Below are positions 33,833 through 44,296 of a stretch of 64,000 nt of DNA, one piece after another (positions within the stretch are counted from its first letter, which is position 1; the number at the start of each line of letters is the position of its first letter). The stretch comes from Rheum nobile (lineage: Eukaryota; Streptophyta; Magnoliopsida; Caryophyllales; Polygonaceae): NCBI GenBank assembly GCA_027886185.1, contig WOAB01000619.1, forward strand, positions 4,092,001 through 4,156,000, in the 5' to 3' direction. A model generated the notes under the pieces. It was not told the origin of the DNA. It saw nothing but the letters and a program-made list of their open reading frames with translations, and made no database searches. The position numbers were made by a program, and so were the translations under genes.

Positions 33833-35213
33833 TGTAGTGCTTATCTAGGAATTGTTATCGGTGTTTTGGGTGCCCTTTGTATTGGTTTAGAGCACAACTA
33901 TGGAGAATGGAGTTGAGGATTAGAAGTGTAGATATGGTGGTTTGGAGAAGCTTAAATGAAGATATATTGAAGGGAGAAGGAAGCCATCCAAGAAGACGAA
34001 GTATAGACCCAGTCGGGTCTACAGAAGACCACACGAAGAAGGCAAAGAAGGCCTGCACGGTTAGCTGCACGGTCTGCTAACCGTGCAGGATGTTTGAGAG
34101 CACGACGAGAAGAATCAGCAATTTCCGCGATCGCGGAAAAATCGTTCAGCGAAGCATCTGAAGAATGTCGAGAGGAAGGGCCTGGGAGTTTGAATTTTCC
34201 GCGACCGCGGAATTTGTTCTGCGAACGCGGAAGCACACGGAAGCGAACCCGCATCTCTCGTCCGAAGTTTTATTTTTCTTTTCTTTTATTTTAATTATTT
34301 CGATTACTATAATTTATTTCCTTATAGGATTACTTTCGTTATCTTTTCACTTTAGTTTTAGGGTTATGTTATTTAACCTAAATTTCCCTATCATCGTTAA
34401 GAAGGCAGACCTAATTTGAGATTCAGTTTTCATTGTTGTTTTTCGCACCTTTTGCTCAGGCAGACAATTGAAGCCTTTGGTTGATTTGATTGTGAGGTTA
34501 TTCCTTTACTCTTTCTATGATTGTTTTAATTCTCTCTCGTGCTTAATCTCATTGATCGTATATCGATTCCCCTTGATTTGTTGATTAGGATATCAAATAG
34601 ATTGATAATAGTAGTTCCCTCTAGCCTGACAATCTAGAGAAGATTAGTATTACGCTATTGGTTCCCCTTTTCTATACAACCTGTTGAGATTGCTATTGAT
34701 CATACTATTAAGGATTGGAGGAGACTGTTTGAGAATCTTGATCCCTTAGTTTGTGTAGAGAATTAATTGCATGCAATTGTATGACTGTTTGCTACACTTG
34801 CATGTACCTATCTATTCCTGAATTTATTACTGTTGTTAGATTCAATCTAGAAGGTCTTCTAGGTTATTTGATAGTTAGGGTTATCAGGATTGGTTGGACT
34901 GATAACTATATTAGAACAGGGATTAGGACATTCATGAGTATTGAGGACTAGGAATAATCAATGATCGATCTATCAATCTGAAGTGTGGATATTTGTTTGG
35001 CTGAGCTATCTTCCCGATTTGATTTCAAGTCTTTGCTTTTATTTATTTTGTTTGTTTTTAAACCGAAACCCCCTTGGTTACTTGTTGGTATACAATTACA
35101 TCGTTGGAATAGTATTTGATTCTCTGTGTGATTCGACCCTTACTTGCCTATTCTACTAGTTTAGGTTTGTTAGGATTATTTTGATCAGGCGATACGACTA
35201 AAACTTGTCATCA
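33833..35213 (+). mobile_element. Probable second solo LTR in element D leader
   Basis: 1,381 bp beginning TGTAGTGCTTATC and ending CTTGTCATCA, flanked by TATTT (33828-33832) and CATTT (35214-35218), a TSD with one mismatch. Its end (GTGATTCGACCCTTACTTGC...GATACGACTAAAACTTG) resembles the end of the solo LTR at 30100-31417 read on its own strand, so the two are of related families. GC palindromes TTCCGCGATCGCGGAA and TTCCGCGACCGCGGAA sit at 34121-34216. The 5' boundary is less certain than the 3' one. Confidence 0.65.
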
Positions 35214-35399
35214 CATTTCTCCTAGTGTATCCATTCTCAAGTAAAGGGAAGAAGATCATTTTTGCGGTTAATGGTGGAGGGTCAGTCAGACTGATATAAA
35301 GTTATTAGTTTGGACCCTTATAAATCGTATCATAACGTAATTGACTAAGTGTCATATCCAAGTTGGAAAACCTAATCTGACATCATGCTTCATCAACAT

Positions 35400-36728
35400 A
35401 TGGTGAACACAAGAAACACAATCCGTGCCGGAGTTAGGCCGAGTAACAACCCAAGGTTGAATCTGAGGAACGCCGCTAATCAAGGGGACGAGAGCGAGTC
35501 TGTCTCTCACAATAACCCCGAAGGCAATGGCCAAGTTCAGGCTAATCCCCGGGTGGTATTCGACGCTACGGCCATATAGGCCATTCGTGGGATCGTCATG
35601 CAAGCGGTCACTGATATAATGCGGCCAATTGCACCACAGGCACAAGGTGTGCCGGTTCCTCAGGTTATTCATGAATTTGAGGAGCCAGTGGATCTGGTAC
35701 CTCAGGTCGACGCCGTCAGGAACAGAGGGAATTACGGTCGAGCCTTGAAGGCCTTGAGCTCAATGAGGCCTGACAGTTATAACGGTACCGGAGAACCAGT
35801 CAGAGTGGCGTATTGGTTCTCGCACATAGAACGGTTGTTCAGGAACGTGGATTGCACAGAGGATGAGAAAGTGCACATCGCCTCCCTTCAACTTAAGGAT
35901 GTGGCTAGCGAATGGTGAGAGAGAACTGGTTTAGCTAACCATCCCGGGTTGAACTGGGGTATGTTCAAAACAAAGATGACTGACCGTTTCTTTTTCCGTG
36001 CTATGAGGGAGGAGAAGCATAAGGAATTCCTTTACCCTACGATCAAGGGGCTGAAGGTGACTGAGCTTGCAGCTAAGCTCAATCATCTGTTGCAATATGT
36101 TGGACCAGAAGTGTCGAGTGAAGAGCAAAAGATCTGGTACTTCCATGGATGGATGAATCCAGAAATCAAACCTCTGATGGTGCGCCACGGTTACTCTACG
36201 CTAGAGCAATATGTGGATGCGGCCTACAAAATAGATGCCACACTGGAAGAATCCGCCTGAAAGTGGGAGAAGCAGATTAAAGAAAGGGGTGGGCAACAGG
36301 ATCGCCAGGTTGGTACATTCAAGCGACCGGCATCGCCCACCAAGTTTGAGAAGTCTGGTCGTACTAAGACCGAGACGACTCAGTCTGACTCCACCAGAGG
36401 CTCATGTTGGAGTAGCGGAGTGATTCAATGCCACAACTGTGGTGAAGTTGGGCATAAAAGTCTTAACTGCCAAAAGGAGAAGCGGGTATGTTATAACTGT
36501 GGGAAAGAAGGCCACATGAAAATATACTGTAGGCAGAGGGGCCAAGGACCAACACAGTCATACCAGGCCTCAAATGTTGGCAATGGGCAGAACCCAAAAC
36601 CAGGGATGTCCGCCCCGGAGCAATCTATTGCTCGTAATAAAGGCAAGGCGCCTATGGAGTCTTCGGGTCAGGGGCAACGCCTCTTTGTGATTCGTCACTC
36701 CAATGAGAATGAGACTCTGAATGAGTAG
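35400..36728 (+). pseudogene. gag: Element D Gag
   Basis: A single frame of 443 codons from M-V-N-T-R-N-T to a TAG, broken by three stops but no frameshift: TAG 35577-35579, TGA 35916-35918 and TGA 36258-36260. Retrotrans_gag domain with A-Y-W-F-S-H-I-E-R-L-F-R-N and K-D-V-A-S-E-W, then two zinc knuckles C-H-N-C-G-E-V-G-H...C and C-Y-N-C-G-K-E-G-H...C (about 36426-36530). It ends shortly after the G-Q-G-Q-R-L linker, where autonomous relatives continue into protease. The first TAG is at the same codon as the first TAG in element G's gag. Closest to G and A gag in this window. Confidence 0.87.
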
Positions 36729-38443
36729 TTGTATTTTTGTTAAGCCTTTTTAAGAATAAGGAGCGACGACTTGTGTCGATAGTCTCCATAGCTTAGTAAT
36801 CTGTCTGTTCAACTTTCTGTCAATTGTTTTAATGTAATGTTTCGAATAATAAAGAAGTGTTTCCGTGTTCCGGAAATTACTAAATTCGTTACTATTACAA
36901 GTTGTTCGATCATACGAGAATCCTTGAGTACCAAAGATAGTACATGTCATGTGTTGATAAAGACTGTTTGGACTCATAAAGGACAGTGTTGGGTTGGGAC
37001 ATGCGTGGTTGTTCCCTACCCTGTTAGTGTCAGTTTCGAGGTCAAAATTATTCATAAGAACTCCTCTACTTTCCTGAGTTAATGTCAGGTTGAGCATTTC
37101 CTCGAGAGATTAATGTTGTAAGGATTCCTTGCTATAAGGATTTGGTGTGTGTGTAGTAATGTTCTATGGAGTTTGAGGTTATTCCTCATGTACATACTCT
37201 GAGCATTAGATGGGGTAGTGAGCTAATATAAAACTCAAAATACTTAAGTGTGAGTAGTATAAATTATACATTTGAGTAAATAACAGTATAAGAGAGATAT
37301 TTCATAAGAAGTCATTTTCTCTAAGATGATCGTACCCTAATACGATCTAGAGTAAAACTTTAGAACCCAAGAGTTATGTTGATGAGGTTTATAAATGAAT
37401 GTGTCCATTTATGGGACCACTATTAAAAGCTTTTGGGAAAGTTAAGTGTGTGAAATCATAAGTATTATTTTGGGAAGACCTATTTGACGTTTCATTATGA
37501 GGTATTTTGTTTAAGGAAACGAGATAATGAGATGATGATACGAGAAGTGTTGAGGTGATTAAGTCTTGGATAAATAGTGAATATCAGTAAAGCAAAAGGG
37601 TGCTTAATTTGGGATAATAAGTCGTGTGAGGACAACTGGTTGTTTAAAGATTTAGGGGTGAATAACAAACTCAACCGATAAAAGTTTGTTATGATTTTTA
37701 AAGATCAATAGTGTGGCAAAAAGTAAGTATGTGGATGTTGTCAACTAGACTAGAGGAAAAATGATCTACGTCGATTAAGGTGATCGTATGACACGTTTGG
37801 GTAAAACGAGGTTATAATCTTGTAAAATGGATTATTAAATCATGTTGAGATAAACCGACGAAGGATGCGGTGTGATTAATTATGGGAAAATTTAGGGATC
37901 ATATGCGTAAAGATTTCGAGTTAAGATGTAGCACAAGGGCCGAATTTAATTAAGGTAACCAAGGAAATAGGTGAGATGTGCATGTAAGGAGTAAGGCCTA
38001 TATGACAAGTGGATGTACTAAGTTGAGGTATAAGTGAGTTCTATGTATGTAGCAAGTGGAATCATGATCGAATAAATAGTTTGACTTGGGTGATATAGGT
38101 TACGAAGACCAAATTTATCTAAAGGATATCAACTTAAGGAAGATAAGGTATGTACCTTGAGAGTGGTTTATAAAGAGAAAAGTTAAAAGAGAAATGTGTG
38201 TTCTCATGCATAAGGTATAGCAAGTCTATGGCGATGATTTTGGAGATTATTATCCTAAGATAATTAAGACCTTGTGGATATAGTCACGAGTTACTACAAG
38301 TGTAGCACATGGAGATAGGATATGCGAGATAATGGTATGATTAAGGATACTAAGTTCAGGTAGTGAGGTTAATGGTGAAAGCGGTCCCTCTACCTTAGTA
38401 ACATTAGTTTCGGGGTCGAAACTATTTTTAAGGGGGTAGTAAT
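36729..38443 (+). other. Element D internal region without pol
   Basis: About 1.7 kb where pol would be expected. I see no protease, RT, RNase H or integrase motif in any frame; the text is AT-rich and has many stops. At 37010-37060 there is a degraded match to the PPT-upstream module (CAGTTTCGAGGTCAAAATTA) that is well preserved at 38400-38443 and 38699-38735. Confidence 0.65.
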
Positions 38444-38735
38444 GTAATAACCCTCATGTTACCATAGGGGTAATATGGTAAAATGTATGATTGGTGAAAA
38501 CAAGTTATAAAATTCCCTTAAGTTATGAAATGTCTAAATTATGGTTAACCTTACGTTAACTGTAATTGGAACCAACTTATAAATTTTAACTTAGAAATGC
38601 TTGAACCAATTTACAAGTGTTAAATGGGTTAGGCATGGTTAAACTTATAAGGTTGGGTAACTTATAATAAGGTCGCTTCTCTGAGCTATTATCGGCCAAG
38701 TTTCGGGGTCGAAACTTCTTTTAAGAGGGTAGTAA
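38399..38735 (+). promoter_or_regulatory. Two successive PPT modules of element D
   Basis: GTTTCGGGGTCGAAAC, then TTTTTAAGGGGGTAGTAA and TGTAATAACCCTCA at 38407-38457; then the same set again, GTTTCGGGGTCGAAAC, TTTTAAGAGGGTAGTAA, TATAATAACCCTCA, at 38700-38749. The second directly precedes the full 3' LTR. The 290 bp between them begin like an LTR (TGTAATAACCC) but diverge quickly, so an older LTR start may have been left here. Confidence 0.75.
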
Positions 38736-40940
38736 TATAATAACCCTCAATTCATTAAGGGTTTTGGGTAATTTTCCCAACCCTCGTTTTGTAAGAGAAA
38801 CGCGTTTGGCATTTTCGGAATTTCTATAACTCCTATAATCTCGGTAATAATCTTTTAGACGTTATTATATACGTTTGAGGTATTATCGGGCCTTAGAGTA
38901 TTTTTTATGGGTACTGGCATTTAATTCTAGCTTGAGTCCACAAGGGAGACCGCGAATAGAGGTCACAGACGCGATCGCGGCATTTTCGCGACTGCGGAAG
39001 TGTTTCCGTGACCGCGGAAACCTGTTCGTCGTATTCTTCCAGAAGCTCGCGCGTGTCGCCGGTTCGGATGCCGCCATTACACCAGGGGGAGGCCAATCGC
39101 TCCGTCTTCTCGGCGTTGGGCTTCCTTTGCTCTATAAAAGGGAGGTGGAGGCCATGGAAATCTTCATCCACAGCTCCCGATCTCGCTCTCTTTCTCTCGT
39201 TCGTGCCCTCTCCGGAATTCGTGCTCGTCGGAGTTTTCGCCGGAGTTCTTCGTGGTCGTCAATGGTGCTTTGGAAGCTTGGAGTGGTGGTGAGCCTCGTT
39301 CGAAGCCAGGGAGGTCATCGTCTCCTCGTAATCGATGAGCCTCGAACCGATTTAGGGTCGCGACAGGGGGAGATCCCCGACCGCGGCTATGAACACCGCA
39401 ACCGCGGCTCTGCCCAGAAATCCGCGACCGCGGAAATCCAAACCACGACCGTGGCTTGCTTTAGCAAGCGCGATCGTGGCTTGGAGGAGCCCGGTCACGG
39501 CTTTGACCCTCGTTTCCTTTTGATTCTTTCGTTCGTATATTTTATCCGTTCGTATCGAATCTAACTTAGGGTTCTGTCGTGGTTCATCGTCGGCGTAGGA
39601 ATCCATAACCAGATTCCAGTTCCCAGATACCCGAAACCCGACAACTACGTTCGTCTCAATTAAGGCAAGTGGTGGTTCGCTCTTGCTTATCATTCCATAT
39701 TTTCTTTAGTTATCAATTGTTTTTTATTGTTAATTAAATTGGAATGAAGTGTTGTTTTGGTTTGGGAACAGATTTAATAAAATGATGTGATTAAAATATG
39801 ATATTATAATAGGTTGTATATATTGATAGAACAACGCTATTATACATGTTATTACTATAATAAATTTTGGTGTGGATTTAAATGTAACTTAAATGCTAGA
39901 TTAGCACGAGTATTCGTAGGAACGCTAATACCTTATGAGGATTAGTCGTTTCTTTATAACTTGGTATTAGTCGGAATAATTTTCTAATACTTTTAAAGGT
40001 CATGACCATTGCTTCTTATCCACCCGTTAAGGATAAGAGGTGTTTAAGCACCTTGCTAGTGCCATTGGGTTGGGCGTAATGTCACCCTGTGTTATTCTCG
40101 TAGTCACTCGAGATTGTATTAAAAGCTTAACGTGAATATACGTGTTGTAATTAAATAAGATAAAGTGCAGTTATGCACATAATTAATATACCCTCGGGCG
40201 AGGAGTACAACGTGAAAACCGCCCGGACTCTTGTTAGAGTAAGTCTTCTTTCCAATCTGGATTCGCGTTACGCGGTGAGGTTGGTCGTGGACCCAAATAA
40301 CTAAGGTCGTTTTTTAACTTGTGAGTAAACTTAAAGTTCCCAAACATTTGTCATACGTTTCCCATAAGACTCAATTCCTTTGGAGTCATCTTTTCAATGC
40401 ATGTCTAAACTTTAATCATTCAGTGAAAGTTTCGGGTTATGTATCGTTCCTTCGGTTGTTATTCGAGGGAGAATGATAGTAAATGGTTACGATCACTAGA
40501 ACCATTCTGTTTTCACCCTTGCATAGTATTTCATTAGACTAACCAACCGGGTTTGTGTCATCCGTCCTATACGGCACATCAGTGGTTGGTCCCCGAAGTC
40601 TTGAATTAACCAATTGAAGAGAGGCTTGCAATTGAAGATTTAAGCGTCAGTGTTTTAAGGTTGTTGAGTATTACTTTAATATATTCTTATAATAGGGTTT
40701 CTTATAAAAGTCTTCCGCTGTAAATTCACTCTGTTGTAAAATCGTCCTTCTCATTTTATGAGAAATCTGTTAATAAAAGGTTGAGTTTTATTTAAATATG
40801 TCTTCCGCTGTTTAAATCTTTCGTTATTTAATATACTTACTTAAGCTTAATTGTTCCGATTAAAGCCTAGGGTGACTTTGGACAGTAACGTCTGAGGTCA
40901 CTGGCGTGTGACACGACCGACATAAGTCGGGGGTGTTACA
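38736..40940 (+). repeat. 3' LTR of element D
   Basis: 2,205 bp, TATAATAACCC...GGGGGTGTTACA. TATA at 39131-39141 (TCTATAAAAGG), palindrome clusters at 38947-39030 and 39359-39500, shared block at 39660-39699. A 229-codon frame at 38875-39564 spans promoter, TATA and palindromes and is not credible as a gene. Confidence 0.92.
39131..39141 (+). promoter_or_regulatory. TATA box of element D LTR
   Basis: TCTATAAAAGG, with a CT-rich probable 5' untranslated stretch following (39180-39210). The upstream palindrome cluster ends about 100 bp before it and the downstream one begins about 220 bp after it. Confidence 0.65.
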
Positions 40941-42150
40941 TCCATGGCCTTATTGAGGTAGCTTGTGGCCGCTTGTGTGGAAGGCTCTTATACACATGGT
41001 TGGTGTAGTGGAGCACTTCCTCAATGGGTGTACCTCTCACGAAGTGCTGCATGCTCACAATTCACTTAATTTCAATAGATAAGCCATGGACAAATTTAGA
41101 GATGACATACCCCTCGGGGAACTGAAGTCCAGATCAAAACATGAGAGTCCTAAGTTCCTTGTAGTACTCGTCGGGAGTCCTACTTCCTTGCTTGATTTGC
41201 TCTAGTTTAGCATGAATCCTCTCGGTGTAGTCCTCGGGAACAAACCTAGCATGAAGAGCTTCCGTGAGTTCTTCCCAAGTCGTCACTGGTGGCCAGCCCT
41301 TGTACTCCCTTTCTTCCTTGTATTCAAGCCACCAATAATAAGCAAAGTCCACAAATTTAATGGTAGCAATGGCAACTCGCTGAGCATCATGGTAATTGTA
41401 GAAGTCAAACACAACCTCGGTCTTGGAAACCCAATCAACGAAGGCTTCTACATTTGGGGTACCTCCAAAGCTTTGAACTTCAAGCTTCACACCATGAGTT
41501 GGCTCTCTTCCATGTGGCCTCTCATAGTCTTCCTCATAGTAGCCTCTATGGGCTAGTGGTTGTCGCCTAGGAGGAGGAGTATTCCTCTCCCTAACTTGTT
41601 CTCTCGGAGGGTATGCGCCGGGTACATTGCGCCGTGGCATGATGAGTGGCCTTCTTGCACCTTGCCTTGTATGGTTAGTGGGCATAGTAGGCATAGGAAT
41701 GGAATTGAATTGAAGGAATTCATCCATACCTTGCTCAGCCCTTGAAGTCGCCACATAGGGTATATAGGAGATGGTAGCAACCGGTGGAGCATAGGAGGGG
41801 CACGGAGCAAAGGGGAATGAAGACTTGGGGAAGATATGAAGTTGATGCAGCCCCGGGGAAGGTCACTTAAGGCAGCACCCTAGGAGACTCATGGTCTTGA
41901 GAAGCATGAAATTGTTGATCATCTTGACGTCCATTGCTGGTTTGGATCCAGCTGAGTTGTTGCTCAATCTTTGCTTCCAATTTGGCTTCCAAGGTTTGGA
42001 TAAGCCATGTGGTTTCTTCCTTGTCCCGAGCCCTCTTGGTGTCATTGAGTTAAAGGGCTTGCATGATGGCCTCCAAGGTGATAGGAGGTGTAGGAAGTGG
42101 CTCACTTATGTGGATGCCCTTGCTCTTATCCGCAGGATCTATGCCTTTCC
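40941..42150 (-). pseudogene. gag: Element C Gag, N-terminal and capsid part
   Basis: Minus-strand gag. 42050-42150 carries the start region (P-I-T-L-E-A-I-M-Q-A-L, then a TAA, then L-N-D-T-K-R-A-R-D-K-E-E). 41860-42045 is a coiled-coil-like stretch T-L-E-A-K-L-E-A-K-I-E-Q-Q. 41134-41754 is an open 206-codon piece with the Retrotrans_gag domain: V-K-L-E-V-Q-S-F, F-V-D-W-V, Y-Y-W-W-L-E-Y and R-F-V-P-E-D-Y. The frame continues to 40941 with stops at 41134-41136 and near 41065, then joins the zinc-knuckle part at 29740 across element D. The domain is homologous to element E gag. Confidence 0.83.
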
Positions 42151-42534
42151 TTACAAGGTTAGCAACCGAAGCAAAACCCAAGCAAAAAGAACTAAAGAAG
42201 ACAAGATCAATCAATGGTTCCCTGAGCATGCAAGTGCTTAAAATTTTGATTCAAAAGGCGTCTTCAAAGTCCAGTTGCAAGCTCACCAAAATAAGGCTAG
42301 CTGGGGGTGGTTTTGCAAACAATTAAAAAAAACCACAACAAACTTTGAGTGAACCCGGAGATTTATGCAGCCAATCAAACCAACACATGTCACCAAAGAA
42401 GGTACTAGGACAAGGTCCTTAAGTTCAACTTGTTTGCTTTTTTCTGGATTTGCCACTCTTTCTCGAACATTCACTTTTTCTCGGTTTTTTCTGGCTACTA
42501 GGCCTTTATTTCTTGAGTATTCTTGGGCTATATC
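42151..42534 (-). other. Element C leader, part next to gag
   Basis: No coding text recognised; untranslated leader upstream of C's gag, continuing at 54954 beyond element E. The last five bases, ATATC (42530-42534), are the left TSD of element E. Confidence 0.6.
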
Positions 42535-43282
42535 TGATGGATGCCAACCTCCATCATCAACAATGCCATCACTTGGCAGTGGCCAAGCTCCGTGACATTC
42601 GCCGCACCCTTGCTGCCAAGACACCATAGGTGTGCGCCCCATGGATGGCTAAGTGGCCGCAATTATCCAAGGCTATTATCCCCTTTCCCTTTTAGTCATT
42701 TATTTATGTTTTGGACCTTTCTGTTTTGGGCGCATGGACCCATTTGCACATGGATCTCAGCCCACTAGCAACCCTAAGTATTTAAGTGCCTTTACTTGCT
42801 CATTTGTAACTTGGTTGAAGATTAAAGGCTTAGAGATTATAGAAGTTGAGGTGGTCCTCCTTCAAGGGTAGAGGTGGTCCTCCCCGGTTTAAGCCTTCAA
42901 TCTATAGCCACCAAGCTTGGTTATCTTTGTTTCTCTCTTTCAATCAACAAGTAGTGCATTGGGTTTTCAATACATCTTTTTTTTGGTTTGCAACTCTTCA
43001 AATCAGCCAAGGAACCTCCTTAGAGGCTTCCATTGGCTTTGTCTTGCCAAACACCATCAAACACCACCGTTGGTTCTGGGGTTTCCCTTCACTCGCCGGC
43101 CTCCACCTTTGTCGGAGCTCCGACGACTTCACCACCTTCATTATGTGCTTCTGCCTTCAAGAGGAGTCTCAAGGGAGTTCAAGAGCCTACCTTTGCTAGA
43201 AGAAGAAGAAAGGAGCTAGCTTGTGCCACGATCGAGCCATCCCGATGAAGCAAGGCCTTCAAGCCTCCTTGTGTCTACATCA
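42535..43282 (+). repeat. 5' LTR of element E
   Basis: TGATGGATGCCA...CTACATCA. TATA-like AAGTATTTAAGTG near 42774-42786. It has four GAA units near 43199, against about fourteen in the 3' LTR, which accounts for most of the length difference. Confidence 0.9.
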
Positions 43283-43285
43283 AAT

Positions 43286-43299
43286 TGGTATCAGAGCTC
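43286..43299 (+). promoter_or_regulatory. Met-tRNA primer-binding site of element E
   Basis: TGGTATCAGAGCTC three bases after the LTR end. Confidence 0.88.
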
Positions 43300-44296
43300 A
43301 GCAGCCAAGCTAAGTATTTTCTTCTCAATTTTTTTTCATTTTCGTATTTCTCATGTGTTTATCTTGCTCTCCATAAAATTTCATTGCAAAAAGCCAAAAA
43401 AATAATTTCTTCAATCTTGTCTCTGCCACCCACCACCCTACCGCCTCCGCCTCCCACCTTGCGCCCCTCACCACCCTGCCGTACCAGCTGCCTTTCCAAA
43501 GGTTGAAGACAACTCCTTTGCCCATTCCCTTAGCCCTTGCATGTGATCTCTACCAAAGTGGCAAAGCCAACATCTCACTTGGTCAAAAGTAAATATGTCT
43601 AGAGCCATTTTGGGTAACTCCTAGTTTGCTTTACTTTCCTTAGCTTGTGTGGGATTTTGTGTTTGTCTTGTGGTGATTTGGATGGAAAGGTAAGTCTTTT
43701 GTGGCAAAGTTTTCCCTCTCTTTTTCTAGTCAAAACAAAGAGCTTGCTAACATCTAGAGTAAGTCTCTTAGTCTTCAAAATTCACCTTGGTTGCTGCCCC
43801 CCTCCTGTAATTTCGGTTGCCTCCCAAGTAAAAAAAAAAATAGAAGCAAAAGCAATTAAAAAAAAAAGAAGAGAAAGCAAAGTTTGTGTTCAAGGCTTGG
43901 AGAAGCACCAATTCACTTGGCACCAAGGTTCATTGTGCCCACCCTCCATGTTCTTCCCCTTTGCCATGCATCACCTTGCTCTACATCCATCTCATTCTTG
44001 ACTTGTATTGTGTTGTTCCACCTTGTTTAAAATCTTTATAAGTATTCTCTGAGTTGCTTGCCATGATCTATCCATGCTTGCTTTGATCAATTGTTTTCGT
44101 TGCTTGCTTGGTTTGACCTTGTGGCTCCTTGATCACATGCTTGGCTAGCCCACCTTAGCCGCCCATTTGAAGGATTGTCTCTCCCCTTGCCTTGTTGTTA
44201 TTGCTTCTTCTTTTGCCCCTCTCATTGGCTTGTTTGCACTTTGTTTCTTGGTTGTTGCTTTGATTTTCCTAGAACTTATGACTTGTACCTTTGTTG
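43300..44296 (+). other. Element E leader
   Basis: About 1 kb of untranslated sequence between PBS and gag, pyrimidine-rich at 43420-43500 (CCACC repeats) and with A runs near 43830-43870. No coding frame I can support. Confidence 0.6.

Larger units (their letters stand above)
29741..40940 (+). mobile_element. Element D: gag-only (TR-GAG-like) element inserted in element C
   Basis: LTRs at 29741-33293 (about 2,230 bp after removing an insertion) and 38736-40940 (2,205 bp). Flanks GCCAT (29736-29740) and TCCAT (40941-40945) form a TSD with one changed base. Order: 5' LTR, PBS 33298-33309, leader, gag 35400-36728, about 1.7 kb with no pol, two PPT modules, 3' LTR. Gag is of the same Tekay-like type as A, B and G. 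No protease, RT, RNase H or integrase text is found, so it could only have moved using another element's enzymes. The first TG of both LTRs is TA and the 5' LTR end is TA for CA. Confidence 0.88.

Noticed and set aside
38875..39564. 229-codon open frame in element D 3' LTR
   Set aside because: It spans the palindrome cluster, TATA box and leader of the LTR; the sister LTRs do not keep it open and no domain is recognisable.
42360..43250. Several overlapping 70-118 codon frames around the 5' LTR of element E
   Set aside because: They lie in LTR and leader sequence, overlap in different frames, and differ between the two LTR copies.
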